A stretch of DNA of 37,763 bases from Alphaproteobacteria bacterium (GCA_030831315.1 JAURLI010000062.1:1-37763), one strand, 5' to 3'. Positions 1-9,446 are shown, counted from the stretch's first letter. Notes: generated by a model not told the origin, from the letters alone. Translations and numbers: made by a program.

Positions 1-863
1 AATGCGGCGCCGGCGGCAATGGCCTCGGCGGTGAAGGCGGTCAGGGTTGCCGCACCGTCGGCCGCCGACAGGCCTGCGATCTCGGGGGCAAAGGCCAGCC
101 GATCGAGGGACTTGGGCGGCAGGCGGCGAAAATAGGGATGGTCGAGGAGCCGGCCGAGCGCCGCGGCGTCTTCCTGTCCTGCGGCGGCAAGCTTGCCGTC
201 GACGTCGCAAGGCTTGCCCGTATGGGCCAGCGCCCAATCGTCGAGCAGCGCATTACCTGGCCCGGTATCGAAGGCAAGCAGCCGCGGCACGCCGTCGGCG
301 CCGGGGGCGCCGATCCAGGTCACGTTGGCGACACCGCCGAGATTGAGCACCGCCAGCGGCAACTCCAGCTTCGATGCCAGCGCAAGGGCGCGATGGTAGA
401 CCGGCACCAGCGGCGCCCCTTCGCCGCCCGCCGCCATGTCGGCGGTACGAAAATCGTTCACCACGGGAGCCGCCGAAAGCCGCGCCAGCAATGCGCCGTC
501 GCCGATCTGGCGGGTGCGGTGCTCCTCGGGGCGATGCCATATGGTGTGGCCGTGAAAACCGATGACGCGGATCGAGCGCGGATCTCCCGTCCAGCGGCGG
601 ACCAGCGACCCGATCGCCATCCAGTGGCTTTCGGTCAGTTGCGCCTCGACCAGGGCAACGGCGGCATCGTCGCCTTCACCCCTGATGACGCCGCGCAGGC
701 GGGCGCGGAAGGCATCGTCGTAGGCCAGCGTCAGGGCCGGGCCGACCTCGGCGACGGTTTCGCCATCGGTACGCACAAGGGCTACGTCCACCCCATCCAT
801 GGAGGTCCCGCTCATGGTGCCGATGGCCCAGACCGCACGGCCGGGGCCGATGCCCGGCAGCAT
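1..863 (-). CDS. anmK: anhydro-N-acetylmuramic acid kinase, 3' part missing at the window edge
   Basis: AnmK phosphorylates and opens 1,6-anhydro-MurNAc during cytoplasmic peptidoglycan recycling, giving MurNAc-6-phosphate. The frame is open from an ATG at 863 to the window edge, about 287 residues against a family length near 370, so the C-terminal quarter lies outside. The N-terminal phosphate-binding motif [10 protein letters not shown] is at residues 17-26, GFHGHTIW follows in the first half, and [12 protein letters not shown] forms the second nucleotide/sugar-binding signature. The order and spacing fit the hexokinase/actin-like AnmK fold. Another possible start is the internal ATG of MSGTSMDG, but the upstream ATG keeps the short leading strand normal in the family. 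The gene is divergent from tyrS, with 92 bases between the two starts; anmK beside tyrS is a familiar proteobacterial arrangement. Confidence 0.93.
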   Translation of the reverse strand, partial: MLPGIGPGRAVWAIGTMSGTSMDGVDVALVRTDGETVAEVGPALTLAYDDAFRARLRGVIRGEGDDAAVALVEAQLTESHWMAIGSLVRRWTGDPRSIRVIGFHGHTIWHRPEEHRTRQIGDGALLARLSAAPVVNDFRTADMAAGGEGAPLVPVYHRALALASKLELPLAVLNLGGVANVTWIGAPGADGVPRLLAFDTGPGNALLDDWALAHTGKPCDVDGKLAAAGQEDAAALGRLLDHPYFRRLPPKSLDRLAFAPEIAGLSAADGAATLTAFTAEAIAAGAA

Positions 864-955
864 GCCTTCGCCGTTCAATTTGTACCGTCCTTCCGATCGT
901 GCTAAAGAGCGCCACAAAGCAGCGGCGCCCGCCGAAACCAAGCAGACTCTACGAT

Positions 956-2188
956 ATGGCCACGGTCAAGAGCGAATTCCTGAACACCCTGATCGAACGC
1001 GGCTTCGTTCATCAGTGCACCGACATGGACGCCCTGGACGCGCGACTCGGCAAAGGTGTCGCCGCCGGCTACATCGGTTTCGACTGTACCGCCAACAGCC
1101 TGCACGTCGGTTCGCTGGTACCGATCATGCTGCTGCGTCACCTGCAAAAGAGCGGCCACAAGCCCATCGTCCTGATGGGCGGCGGCACCACCAAGGTGGG
1201 CGATCCGTCGGGCAAGGACGAGAGCCGCCAGCTTCTGTCCGAATCGGTGATCGCCGACAACAAGGCAGGCATCCAGAAAATCTTCGACCGCTTCCTTTCC
1301 TTCGGCAGCGGTGCCGCCGACGCCATCATGCTCGACAACGCGGAGTGGCTGGACCAGCTCAACTACATTTCCTTCCTGCGCGATTACGGCCGGCATTTCT
1401 CGGTCAACCGCATGCTGGGATTCGATTCGGTGAAGCTCAGGCTTGAGCGCGAACAGCCGCTCAGCTTCCTCGAATTCAACTACATGATCCTCCAGGCCTA
1501 TGACTTCCTCGAACTGGCGCGCCGCCACGACTGCTGCCTGCAGATGGGCGGTTCCGACCAGTGGGGCAACATCGTCAACGGCGTCGAGCTTACCCGCCGC
1601 GTCATCGAGCGCGAGGTATTCGGCCTGACCAGCCCGCTGATCACCACGGCATCGGGCGAAAAGATGGGCAAGACCGCGCGGGGAGCCGTCTGGCTTTCGG
1701 AAGACCGGCTGGCGCCTTACGACTACTGGCAGTTCTGGCGAAATACCCAGGACGCCGACGCCGGCCGTTTCTTGCGTCTGTTCACCGAATTGCCGCTGGC
1801 CGAGATCGCCCGCCTCGAAAAGCTCGCTGGCGCCGAGATCAACGAGGCCAAGAAGGTTCTCGCCCTGGAGGCGACCACCCTCGTCCATGGCAAGACCGCC
1901 GCCGAAGCCGCTGCCGATACGGCGCGCAAGACCTTCGAGGAAGGCGCGCTCGGCGAGGACCTGCCCGTCGTCACCATTGATGGCCCAGAGGGCCTGCCGG
2001 TGATCGTGTCGATAACCGATGCCGGATTCGCCAAATCGCGCAGCGAGGCCCGTCGCCTGATCGAAGGCGGCGCGGTGCAATTGAACGGCGAAAAAATTAC
2101 CGACGTGAATTTTGTCATTCGCCCGCAGAAAGACGAGGGGCGGCTCACGGTCGGTAAGAAGAAAATCGCCCGGATCGTAACGAAGTAG
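956..2188 (+). CDS. tyrS: tyrosine--tRNA ligase
   Basis: Class I aminoacyl-tRNA synthetase that charges tRNA-Tyr in the cytoplasm. The ATG at 956 gives 410 residues beginning [10 protein letters not shown]; the frame also runs upstream to 899, but those extra 19 residues do not resemble the family. The HIGH-type motif is HVGS at residues 50-53. The KMSKS-type loop reads KMGKT at 236-240. The tyrosine-pocket stretch [11 protein letters not shown] lies between them. Residues from about 343 to the end form an S4 RNA-binding domain ([12 protein letters not shown]...), as in the TyrRS group with a C-terminal S4 domain. The stop codon is one base from the stop of the opposing YhdP-like gene, so the two converge with no room for a separate terminator. 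Confidence 0.97.
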   Translation: MATVKSEFLNTLIERGFVHQCTDMDALDARLGKGVAAGYIGFDCTANSLHVGSLVPIMLLRHLQKSGHKPIVLMGGGTTKVGDPSGKDESRQLLSESVIADNKAGIQKIFDRFLSFGSGAADAIMLDNAEWLDQLNYISFLRDYGRHFSVNRMLGFDSVKLRLEREQPLSFLEFNYMILQAYDFLELARRHDCCLQMGGSDQWGNIVNGVELTRRVIEREVFGLTSPLITTASGEKMGKTARGAVWLSEDRLAPYDYWQFWRNTQDADAGRFLRLFTELPLAEIARLEKLAGAEINEAKKVLALEATTLVHGKTAAEAAADTARKTFEEGALGEDLPVVTIDGPEGLPVIVSITDAGFAKSRSEARRLIEGGAVQLNGEKITDVNFVIRPQKDEGRLTVGKKKIARIVTK

Positions 2189-2189
2189 T

Positions 2190-5100
2190 TCAGCGCGCAG
2201 GCGTGGGCGGAGCGGCAGGCGCCCCGGCCGGCGGCGCGGCCTTGGGCGCTGCGTCCTTCTTTTCCGGCTTCTTTTCCGGCGCATCGAAAATGTTGAACAA
2301 TCCGCGCAGGAAGCCCGGCGTCAGCGTCGCCAGCGGATTGACCGTCACATCCGGATTATCGATGGCCCCGCGCATGGAATAGGTCGCGGCGAAAAGCCCC
2401 GATCCCTTTTCCGGGACGAGAATGCGCCCGATCAAGGGCACGTCGGCAAAAACCGAATTCAGCGAATAGGCCGGCACGACCGTGCCGGTGATGTTCATCG
2501 TATCCTTGTCGAGATCAAGCCGGCCGTTGGCGGTGAAGCCGACGGCATTGCCGTGCGCGCGCGCGTCCTTGATCTCGATGTCGTCGCCGGTCTTGACGAA
2601 GGGCACGTCGGCACGGTCGAAGGCGATGCCCTTTCCCGAGAGCGCATCGAGCAGTCCGGTCAGGGATGCGACGGCCAGCAGCTTGGCAAGGAACGGCGCC
2701 TTTTCCATGTGGTAGTTGCGAACCGCGAAATGCCCGGTCAGGGGGCGGCCGGGCTTGGTGTCGTCATATGACCCCTCGATCTTGAGGGTGCCGCCGACCA
2801 TGTTGTCGGCGATGTCGAAAGCCTTGAGGGCGGCGCCCGCATCCGCGGAAGCGACATTCAGCTTGCGCACCCCGCCCAGCCTGGCAATCGACATGACAAG
2901 CGAGGTTCCGGCGGCACCGACCTTGCCGCCGATTTCGAGCGCCTGCCAGTCGGCGCTGTCACGGCGCAGCAGACCGGCAACCGACGAAATTACCGAATTG
3001 GGCGAGGCACGCACGCCGTCGAGTTTGACCCGGATATCGAGCGGGCGCTTGGGCTTGCCGTCCTCTTTCTGCTTCAGGAAGAACCGGATGTCGGCCATCT
3101 TCCCCGATATGTCGAGCGACAGCGTGCCGTCGTCGCGGTAGGCGCCGCGCGCCGCGTAATCGTTTCCGGTAAAGACGATCTCGCCGAAATCGAATGCGGA
3201 AATCGACTTGCCGTCGGCCCCGAGGCTTATCGACCCCGCGGCCTTCATGTCGCCTGCACGAATGGTCAATTCCTCGATCTTCTTGACCTTTTCGTCCTCG
3301 ATATCGAGGCGCACGCGGGCGAAACCCGGAACGCCGGCGGCCTTCGTCCAGCCCAGTTCGGCAAAGGACAGCTTTGCATCCTTCACGTCGATGGACGCCG
3401 CCAGCGCCATGCGCCGCTTGTCGAATTTCGTGACGATCAGATCGGCGCCCACGGCTCCCGCCGCATAAGGCGCCAGGAAATCGAGGCCGAATTTCGCCCG
3501 CGTCGCGTCGTCAACCACGCCCTTGACGACGTAGCTCGATGTGAAGCGCGCGCCCGAATAAAAGTTCTCGGTCCAGGTCACACTCGCGGGCACGCCCGCA
3601 AGTTTCGCCGTTCCGGTCACATCCATGCCCCGCTTGTCGAGGCGCAGCGTCATGTCGCCGTCGGTCAGGTCATTGCCCAGCGCAACGCCCGGCAGCGCAA
3701 CCTGGCGCAGGTTGGACGCCGCCGCGATCTGCATATGATCGAACTTGAGATCCTTGCGCAGGGGAAACTTGAGTACCAGCCGGGTCGCCGCGGCGCCCTT
3801 GATCGCATCGGCCTTGAGGCCGAGCCCCTTGAGCAGATCGAGGCGCGGATGTTCCAGAAGCCGCACCACCTCCGTGATCGGGCCCGAGGCGACAAGTTCC
3901 AGGTCCAGCAACTCGATATCGGAATGCAGATCGAAGGTACGGAACTTGCCTTCGGTCACCTGCAGTTCGCCGAGCCTGCCGCCGGTGGTGACGAATTCGA
4001 TGGCCGTCGGGCTCAGGATCGCGCGGCCCTCCACCTGGGTAACAGGCGGCATCGGCCGCAGGTAATGGATATCGAGACCGGAAAAATCGAACGACCCGTC
4101 GAGCTTGCCGATGGCGACGTTCGTAAACTTCCCCGTCGCATCCTCGCGCGCGGAAATACCGGCGACAAGGCGCAATTCCTTCACGCCGCCCTTGTCGATG
4201 TTCGTCACCACCCAGTCGCGCGCGTTGGGAGCAACGTCCTTGGGCCAAAGGTTGCGCAGATCCGCAGTCGCAACGGAGCGCGCGCCGACCTCGATCGAAG
4301 AGTCAATGCGCCCATCCTTGCGCGTAGCCTTGCCCGACAGGGCAATGCGCGGGCCATTGAAATCCGCGGTGAAGCCTTCGAGCACGAAGCGCGTCAGCCC
4401 TTCGGTCGCCTGCGCCTTGAACGTTGCGCGGCGCAGGGGGACCGGCTTGTCGAATTGCGCGGCTGTCCGGATTTCCCCCGCCCCGGCGTCGAGGTCGACA
4501 GAAAGGCCGGTCAGTTTACCATCCAGCGTCATTCGTCCCTGCACCCGTCCCCGCACCGGGAAGGCCGCCATGCCGAGCGGCTCGAGCACCGGAGCAAGGG
4601 TCGAGAACTCGGCGGGCGTGAGCCCGCTGAAGCGCGCTTCGGCGTCGATGACCTTGTCCGCTGCGTTATAGCCGCCCGCGATATTGATGACTGCGCTCTT
4701 GTCCCCGGCGACGATGTTAAGACGTGCATTGCCGCCGATGCCGCTGCGATCACGCGTCAGAACGATATCGCTGCCCGGGGCCAGCAACAGCACATTGGCG
4801 CGCCGGTCGTCGTAGACGAATTCGGCGTTGAGCAGGCTGACCGTGTGCAGATAGCCGAGCGGTCCCTTGCGGTCGGGCGGCCCGACCAGGTGGCCGATGA
4901 CTTCCTGTGTGAGCGCGCCCTGAAGGCGCGACTCTTCCGTGACCGCCGTCGCGGGCTGCTGGCCCTGGGGTGTCTGCGACGGCTGGATATTCGAATCGCC
5001 GAAAGCAAAGGAGCCGTCGGCACGACGCACTACGGTCAGGCGCGGCCCGTCGAGAGACAGCCGCGTCGGCGCGATGCGGCCATCGAGCAGCGCGCGGAGC

Positions 5101-5405
5101 GAAAAACTGATCGCAAGTTCGGGGATATAGGCCTGTTCCACGCCGTCGGCGCCCGTCGCCGTCACGTCGGAGACCTGAATATCGAGGGTGCGCGTCCATC
5201 CGGCCCAGCTCAGCGCCGTTTCGCCGATGCCGACCTTGATGGAACCGTCGTCCGCCGACAGGCCTTTTTCGATGTAAGGTGTCAGGAAGTCGAGCGGCAC
5301 GGGGCCATAGCTCAGCCGCACGGCAGCAAGCAGAAGCAGGACCGTGAATCCGGCGACGACCACGCCGACGAATTCGAGAGTAAATTTGACACTACGCTTG
5401 ATCAC
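2190..5405 (-). CDS. YhdP/AsmA-like large envelope protein (DUF3971 and AsmA-type C-terminal region)
   Basis: A 1071-residue protein with one N-terminal membrane anchor (about residues 11-30, hydrophobic and preceded by KRSVK), followed by a very long repetitive beta-rich periplasmic region. The end (GAIDNPDVTVNPLATLTPGFLRG) is typical of AsmA-like C-terminal domains. Family knowledge: YhdP, TamB and related AsmA-like proteins are thought to carry phospholipid between inner and outer membrane through a long hydrophobic groove; that role is inferred here. The extreme C-terminus is a K/P/A-rich tail, probably disordered. The start is GTG at 5405; no nearby ATG precedes the anchor. The gene is divergent from glnE with about 80 bases between starts, which must hold both promoters. 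It could equally be annotated only as a DUF3971 protein. Confidence 0.85.
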   Translation of the reverse strand: MIKRSVKFTLEFVGVVVAGFTVLLLLAAVRLSYGPVPLDFLTPYIEKGLSADDGSIKVGIGETALSWAGWTRTLDIQVSDVTATGADGVEQAYIPELAISFSLRALLDGRIAPTRLSLDGPRLTVVRRADGSFAFGDSNIQPSQTPQGQQPATAVTEESRLQGALTQEVIGHLVGPPDRKGPLGYLHTVSLLNAEFVYDDRRANVLLLAPGSDIVLTRDRSGIGGNARLNIVAGDKSAVINIAGGYNAADKVIDAEARFSGLTPAEFSTLAPVLEPLGMAAFPVRGRVQGRMTLDGKLTGLSVDLDAGAGEIRTAAQFDKPVPLRRATFKAQATEGLTRFVLEGFTADFNGPRIALSGKATRKDGRIDSSIEVGARSVATADLRNLWPKDVAPNARDWVVTNIDKGGVKELRLVAGISAREDATGKFTNVAIGKLDGSFDFSGLDIHYLRPMPPVTQVEGRAILSPTAIEFVTTGGRLGELQVTEGKFRTFDLHSDIELLDLELVASGPITEVVRLLEHPRLDLLKGLGLKADAIKGAAATRLVLKFPLRKDLKFDHMQIAAASNLRQVALPGVALGNDLTDGDMTLRLDKRGMDVTGTAKLAGVPASVTWTENFYSGARFTSSYVVKGVVDDATRAKFGLDFLAPYAAGAVGADLIVTKFDKRRMALAASIDVKDAKLSFAELGWTKAAGVPGFARVRLDIEDEKVKKIEELTIRAGDMKAAGSISLGADGKSISAFDFGEIVFTGNDYAARGAYRDDGTLSLDISGKMADIRFFLKQKEDGKPKRPLDIRVKLDGVRASPNSVISSVAGLLRRDSADWQALEIGGKVGAAGTSLVMSIARLGGVRKLNVASADAGAALKAFDIADNMVGGTLKIEGSYDDTKPGRPLTGHFAVRNYHMEKAPFLAKLLAVASLTGLLDALSGKGIAFDRADVPFVKTGDDIEIKDARAHGNAVGFTANGRLDLDKDTMNITGTVVPAYSLNSVFADVPLIGRILVPEKGSGLFAATYSMRGAIDNPDVTVNPLATLTPGFLRGLFNIFDAPEKKPEKKDAAPKAAPPAGAPAAPPTPAR

Positions 5406-5487
5406 GCGGCTCTCTCGCCCCTGCCCTTGACCCCTCGGTCGAGTTCAAGCAGTGTGCGGCAAAACTCTACCACAGGAAAGGCGACAG

Positions 5488-8451
5488 GTGACGTTTTTAC
5501 CCGACCGAGAACGCCTGCCCCGCCCAGGGGACGCCGAAGCGGCGCGAAATGCCTTTGGCCGCTGGGCCGAGGCGACCGGCCGCGCCCCCAGCGATCCGGC
5601 CATAGCCCGGGCCCGGGCATTCGGCGATGAACCCGCCGGGCACGCCATCCTTGAGAGCGTTTTCGGCAATAGTCCTTTCCTCACCGACCTGATTTTACAG
5701 GACCCCGCAACCCTCGGCGCCATAGCGGCCGAAGGGCCAGAGGCCGTTTTCGAGCAGGCACTGGCCGAGGCCGCCCCCTCGCGCGAACGCGACGAGGCGG
5801 AAACCATGGCCGCGCTCCGCCGGACACGGCGCAAAGTGGCGCTTGCCGTAGCCCTTGCCGATATCGCCGGGGAATGGGAAGTCCTCAAGGTCACGGGCGC
5901 GCTGTCGCGCTTTGCCGATACGGCACTGGCATCTGCGCTCTCCACGCTTCTGTGGCGGGCAGCGGCACAGAATGAAATCAGGCTCGCCGACGAAAACGAT
6001 CCTGCCGCCCATGCCGGGCTTTTCGTCCTCGCACTCGGCAAGCTCGGCGCGTTCGAGCTCAATTACTCGAGCGATATCGACCTGATCACTTTTTACGACG
6101 CCGAAAGGCTCGACTACATCGGCCGCCAGTCGCCGCCCCAGTTTTACGTTCGCACCGTGCAGGGCATCGTCAAGATGCTGGAAAGCCGCACCCGCGACGG
6201 CTACGTGTTCCGCACCGACTTGCGCCTGCGCCCCGATCCGGGCTCCACCCCCGTCGCCATTTCCGTGCGGGCCGCCGAAACCTATTACGAAAGCACCGGA
6301 CAGAACTGGGAACGCGCGGCCATGATCAAGGCCCGCGTCGCCGCGGGCGACCGGGACGCAGGCGCCGCTTTCCTGAAAGCGCTGCGACCCTTCCTGTGGC
6401 GCAAGAACCTCGACTTCGCCGCCATCGAGGACATTCATTCGATCAAGCGCCAGATCAACGCGCACCGCGGCGGCGGCACCATCGCGGTGGCCGGACATAA
6501 TCTGAAGCTTGGACGCGGCGGCATCCGCGAGGTGGAATTCTTCGGCCAGACCCAACAGCTCATCTGGGGCGGACGCGTGCCGGAACTGCGTACGGCGGCG
6601 ACCTGCGACACTTTGGCCGCTCTCGCCCGCGAAGAGCGCATCAACGAAAAGACCGCCGCTGAACTGACCGAATCGTATCTCTACCTGCGCCGCGCCGAAC
6701 ATCGCTTGCAGATGACCGAAGACCGCCAGACCCACAGCGTGCCCGAAGACGCCGAAGCCGTCGCGCGCTTCGCGGCATTCCTGGGCTACCCCGACACCGA
6801 CACCTTCGCCTCGGAACTGACCGCGCATCTTGGCCGCGTCGAGGGCCACTACGCCCAATTGTTCGAGGAATCGGCGACGCTCGCCACCACCGGAAACCTG
6901 GTGTTCACCGGCGGCGAGGACGATCCCGAAACCCTCAAGACGCTCTCGGGCATGGGTTTTACCGACGTTTCCATGATCGCCGACCGCGTGCGCAACTGGC
7001 ATCGCGGGCGCTTCCGGGCGACGCGCAGCGCGCGTGCGCGCGAATTGCTGACCGAGTTGATGCCCGGTCTGCTCGCCGCCTTGGCCAAGACCGCAAATCC
7101 CGACGCGGCCTTCCGTTATTTCGACCAGTTCCTGGCCGGGCTGCCTGCAGGTGTGCAGATCTTTTCGCTGTTCCTCTCGAACCCGGCACTGATGACCCTG
7201 GTGGCCGAGATCATGGGCTCTGCGCCCAAACTGGCGATCCACCTCGCCGCCAATCCGTCCCTGCTCGACGGCGTGCTGACCGGTGATTTCTACGGCACCA
7301 TCGACAGTCGTGAGCGGCTCGCCAAGCGCCTTGCCGCCGTGATCAAACGTGCGGACTTTTTCGAAGAAACCCTCGATCTCTCCCGTCGCTTCACCAACGA
7401 CCAAAAGTTCAGGGTCGGCATGCAGATTTTGAAAGGCCAGCTCGACTGCGATGCCTCGGGCGCGGCGCTGACCGATCTTGCCGATGTGGTGCTGGCGCAG
7501 CTGTTCGACGTCGTGCAGGCCGACATCGAAGCCAAACATGGAAAGATCGACGACCGCGGCATGTGCATCGTCGCGCTCGGAAAACTCGGCGGGCGCGAGA
7601 TCACGGAAAACTCCGACCTCGACCTGCTGTTTCTCTATGACGATCCGCCGACAGACGGCAATGACGAGACCGCGGCACGGTCGGACGGCAAGCGGCCCCT
7701 CGCCGCGAGCCAGTATTTCGCCCGCCTGTCCCAGCAGCTGATCACCGCCGTTTCGGCACCGACCGCCGAAGGCAAGCTTTACGAGGTGGACATGCGGCTG
7801 CGTCCTTCGGGCAACGCCGGTCCCATCGCCAGCACGATTTCCGCGTTCCGTCAGTATCAGGAGGCATCGGCCTGGACCTGGGAACAGATGGCACTTACCC
7901 GCGCCCGCGTGGTCGCCGGCAAGGAACCCCTCGCCCAAGCCACCGCGGAGGCGATCCGCGCCGCCGTCACCACCGCCCGCGACCCGCAAAAGCTGAAAGC
8001 CGATGTGCTGGACATGCGTGCGCGCCTCGCCAAAGGCCACCCGCCGTCTTCGATCTGGGACGTGAAATATGCGGACGGCGGATTGATCGACGTCGAATTC
8101 ATCGCCCAGTACCTGCAGCTTCTGCACGCCCACGGAAAGCCGGAGGTGCTCGATACCAACACCTGTGCCGCCCTCGAAAAGCTGCAATCGGCCGGCGTCC
8201 TGGCCGCTGACGATGCCGAATGCCTGATCCGCGCCGGGCGGCTTTGGCGTACAATCCAAGGCATGCTGCGTTTCACCTTCGAGGGTGCTTTTTCCGAAGA
8301 CGCCGCGCCGGCGGGGCTCAAACAGGCACTTCAGCGCGCGGCCGACGTCCCGGATTTCGAGACGCTCAAAGGCGAGATGCAGGCAACCGCGCAATCGGTG
8401 CGCGAGATATTCATCAAGCTCATCGGCGACCCGGCAAGCGTGCCGGGCTGA
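5488..8451 (+). CDS. glnE: bifunctional glutamine synthetase adenylyltransferase/adenylyl-removing enzyme
   Basis: GlnE attaches AMP to a tyrosine of glutamine synthetase and removes it again, according to PII signalling and glutamine level. Two related nucleotidyltransferase domains are visible. The N-terminal (de-adenylylating) one has GKLGAFELNYSSDIDL from about residue 184. The C-terminal (adenylylating) one has GKLGGREITENSDLDL from about residue 698. Each carries the D-x-D metal-binding pair. I chose the GTG at 5488, giving 987 residues, because AGGAAAGG at 5474-5481 sits six bases upstream. An in-frame GTG at 5452 would add 12 residues without such a site. Length is normal for the family. 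bcp follows after 33 bases and may be co-transcribed. Confidence 0.96.
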   Translation: MTFLPDRERLPRPGDAEAARNAFGRWAEATGRAPSDPAIARARAFGDEPAGHAILESVFGNSPFLTDLILQDPATLGAIAAEGPEAVFEQALAEAAPSRERDEAETMAALRRTRRKVALAVALADIAGEWEVLKVTGALSRFADTALASALSTLLWRAAAQNEIRLADENDPAAHAGLFVLALGKLGAFELNYSSDIDLITFYDAERLDYIGRQSPPQFYVRTVQGIVKMLESRTRDGYVFRTDLRLRPDPGSTPVAISVRAAETYYESTGQNWERAAMIKARVAAGDRDAGAAFLKALRPFLWRKNLDFAAIEDIHSIKRQINAHRGGGTIAVAGHNLKLGRGGIREVEFFGQTQQLIWGGRVPELRTAATCDTLAALAREERINEKTAAELTESYLYLRRAEHRLQMTEDRQTHSVPEDAEAVARFAAFLGYPDTDTFASELTAHLGRVEGHYAQLFEESATLATTGNLVFTGGEDDPETLKTLSGMGFTDVSMIADRVRNWHRGRFRATRSARARELLTELMPGLLAALAKTANPDAAFRYFDQFLAGLPAGVQIFSLFLSNPALMTLVAEIMGSAPKLAIHLAANPSLLDGVLTGDFYGTIDSRERLAKRLAAVIKRADFFEETLDLSRRFTNDQKFRVGMQILKGQLDCDASGAALTDLADVVLAQLFDVVQADIEAKHGKIDDRGMCIVALGKLGGREITENSDLDLLFLYDDPPTDGNDETAARSDGKRPLAASQYFARLSQQLITAVSAPTAEGKLYEVDMRLRPSGNAGPIASTISAFRQYQEASAWTWEQMALTRARVVAGKEPLAQATAEAIRAAVTTARDPQKLKADVLDMRARLAKGHPPSSIWDVKYADGGLIDVEFIAQYLQLLHAHGKPEVLDTNTCAALEKLQSAGVLAADDAECLIRAGRLWRTIQGMLRFTFEGAFSEDAAPAGLKQALQRAADVPDFETLKGEMQATAQSVREIFIKLIGDPASVPG

Positions 8452-8484
8452 CAAAAACCCAAACCAAGGCAGAGGAGACCTGAC

Positions 8485-8949
8485 ATGGCAGCAAACGAAG
8501 GCGACAAGGCCCCCGACTTCACTCTTGAAACCGACGGCGGTGGCAAGGTGCAGTTGTCGAAGCTGAAGGGCAAGAAGGTCGTGCTCTATTTCTATCCGAA
8601 GGACGATACGCCGGGCTGCACCAAGGAAAGCTGCGATTTCCGCGACGGCCATCCGAAGTTCAAGAAGGAAGGCGTGGAGATCATCGGCATTTCAAAAGAC
8701 AGCGCCGAAAGCCACGACAAGTTCAAGGCCAAGTACGAGCTGAACTTCACCCTGGCTTCCGACCCCGACCTGAAGGCGATCAAGGCCTATGAGGTATGGA
8801 AGGAAAAGAACATGTACGGCAACAAGACCATGGGCGTTGAACGCTCGACCTTCCTGATCGACGAAAAGGGCAACATCGCCAAGGCGTGGCGCAAGGTCAG
8901 CGTGGAAGGCCACGCCGACGAAGTGCTGAAGGCGGCCAAAGAAATCTGA
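8485..8949 (+). CDS. bcp: thioredoxin-dependent peroxiredoxin of the BCP/PrxQ group
   Basis: Reduces hydrogen peroxide and organic peroxides through a peroxidatic cysteine, with thioredoxin as the usual reductant. The 154-residue sequence has the TPGCTKESCDF motif in which the peroxidatic and resolving cysteines are five residues apart, the PrxQ arrangement. The preceding KVVLYFYPKDD strand and the later ERSTFLID stretch are also diagnostic. AGGAGA just before the ATG is a good ribosome-binding site. The gene follows glnE by 33 bases. It ends in GHADEVLKAAKEI and TGA. The same 13 residues are encoded again in the same frame 99 bases later, ending in TAG (see the repeat entries), so the 3' end has been rearranged or duplicated. 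Confidence 0.95.
   Translation: MAANEGDKAPDFTLETDGGGKVQLSKLKGKKVVLYFYPKDDTPGCTKESCDFRDGHPKFKKEGVEIIGISKDSAESHDKFKAKYELNFTLASDPDLKAIKAYEVWKEKNMYGNKTMGVERSTFLIDEKGNIAKAWRKVSVEGHADEVLKAAKEI
8908..8947 (+). repeat. direct repeat copy 1 (3' end of bcp)
   Basis: Forty bases, starting GGCCACGCCGACG and ending GAAATCT, that encode the last residues of Bcp. They recur at 9007-9046 with one A/G difference. The repeat distance is exactly 99 bases, so both copies share one reading frame. The match is far too long to be chance. Confidence 0.95.
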
Positions 8950-8986
8950 TTGAAAGCTCGTCGGCGCAGCCTTCCCTCATTGGATG

Positions 8987-9003
8987 GCCGCGCGTGGCGC
9001 GGC
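8987..9003. other. short perfect hairpin between the bcp tail repeats
   Basis: GCCGCGC and GCGCGGC form a seven-base-pair GC-only stem with a GTG loop. No T-run follows on either strand, so it is not a classical intrinsic terminator, but it could slow or protect the ends of the bcp mRNA or of the converging RidA mRNA. Confidence 0.5.
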
Positions 9004-9006
9004 GGT

Positions 9007-9046
9007 GGCCACGCCGACGAAGTGCTGAAGGCGGCCAAGGAAATCT
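9007..9046 (+). repeat. direct repeat copy 2 (remnant of a bcp 3' end)
   Basis: Second copy of the 40-base bcp tail, in frame and followed by TAG at 9046-9048. Similarity resumes weakly upstream: GCGTGGCGC occurs before both copies (8884-8892 and 8992-9000), so both read Ala-Trp-Arg, then a shorter linker in copy 2, then GHADEVLKAAKEI. This fits a degraded partial duplicate of the bcp end. No ribosome-binding site or start precedes it, so it is probably untranslated unless the bcp TGA is read through. Confidence 0.85.
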
Positions 9047-9050
9047 AGTT

Positions 9051-9446
9051 CTATTGCTTCTCGGCCGGGGCTGCGGCAAAGGCCTGCACTTCGCACAGCA
9101 GTTCCGGCCGCGCCAGCCCGGCGACGATGATCTTCGTCGATGCCGGGCGGTGCGGGCCCAGCGCGCGCATCCGCGCCACGTCGTAGGCCGCCGCGTCGGC
9201 GCCGGCAACGATGTAGGACGTGTAATGAATGATATGCTCGGCCCCCATTCCGGCCTCCGCCAGGACAGCCAGCACATTGGCCCAGGCCAGCGCCGCCTGG
9301 GCGGAAATGCCTTCGGCGATGCTGCCGTCTCCGTGCTGGCCGGTCTGTCCCGCCACCGCGACGAGCCGATGGCCGGGCGCCACCTCGATGCCGTGGCTGT
9401 AATTGGGATTGGCGCGCAGGTCTGCAGGCATGAGTTTTTTATGCAT
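9051..9446 (-). CDS. RidA/YjgF family protein (Rid-type, lacking the deaminase arginine)
   Basis: A 131-residue protein starting MHKKLMPADLRANPNYSHGI, with a strong GGGAGGAAA site before the ATG at 9446. The core VAVAGQTGQ strand, the ANVLAVLAEAGMG helix and the ending STKIIVAGLARPELLCEVQAFA fit the trimeric YjgF/RidA fold. Canonical RidA hydrolyses reactive enamine/imine intermediates from PLP enzymes using an arginine in a PAR-S motif. Here that place reads PAST, so the arginine appears to be replaced, as in Rid subfamilies without demonstrated deaminase activity. The substrate is therefore unknown. The gene converges with bcp and is divergent from the DUF455 gene, with about 30 bases between the starts. 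Confidence 0.85.
   Translation of the reverse strand: MHKKLMPADLRANPNYSHGIEVAPGHRLVAVAGQTGQHGDGSIAEGISAQAALAWANVLAVLAEAGMGAEHIIHYTSYIVAGADAAAYDVARMRALGPHRPASTKIIVAGLARPELLCEVQAFAAAPAEKQ

Noticed and set aside
138-905. A 255-codon plus-strand frame over anmK
   Set aside because: It is the opposite-strand shadow of anmK, whose motifs are unmistakable; the shadow has no recognisable domain.
5695-8652. A 985-codon minus-strand frame opposite glnE
   Set aside because: High-GC shadow frame; glnE shows all family motifs, and the reverse frame shows low-complexity G/R/H-rich text only.
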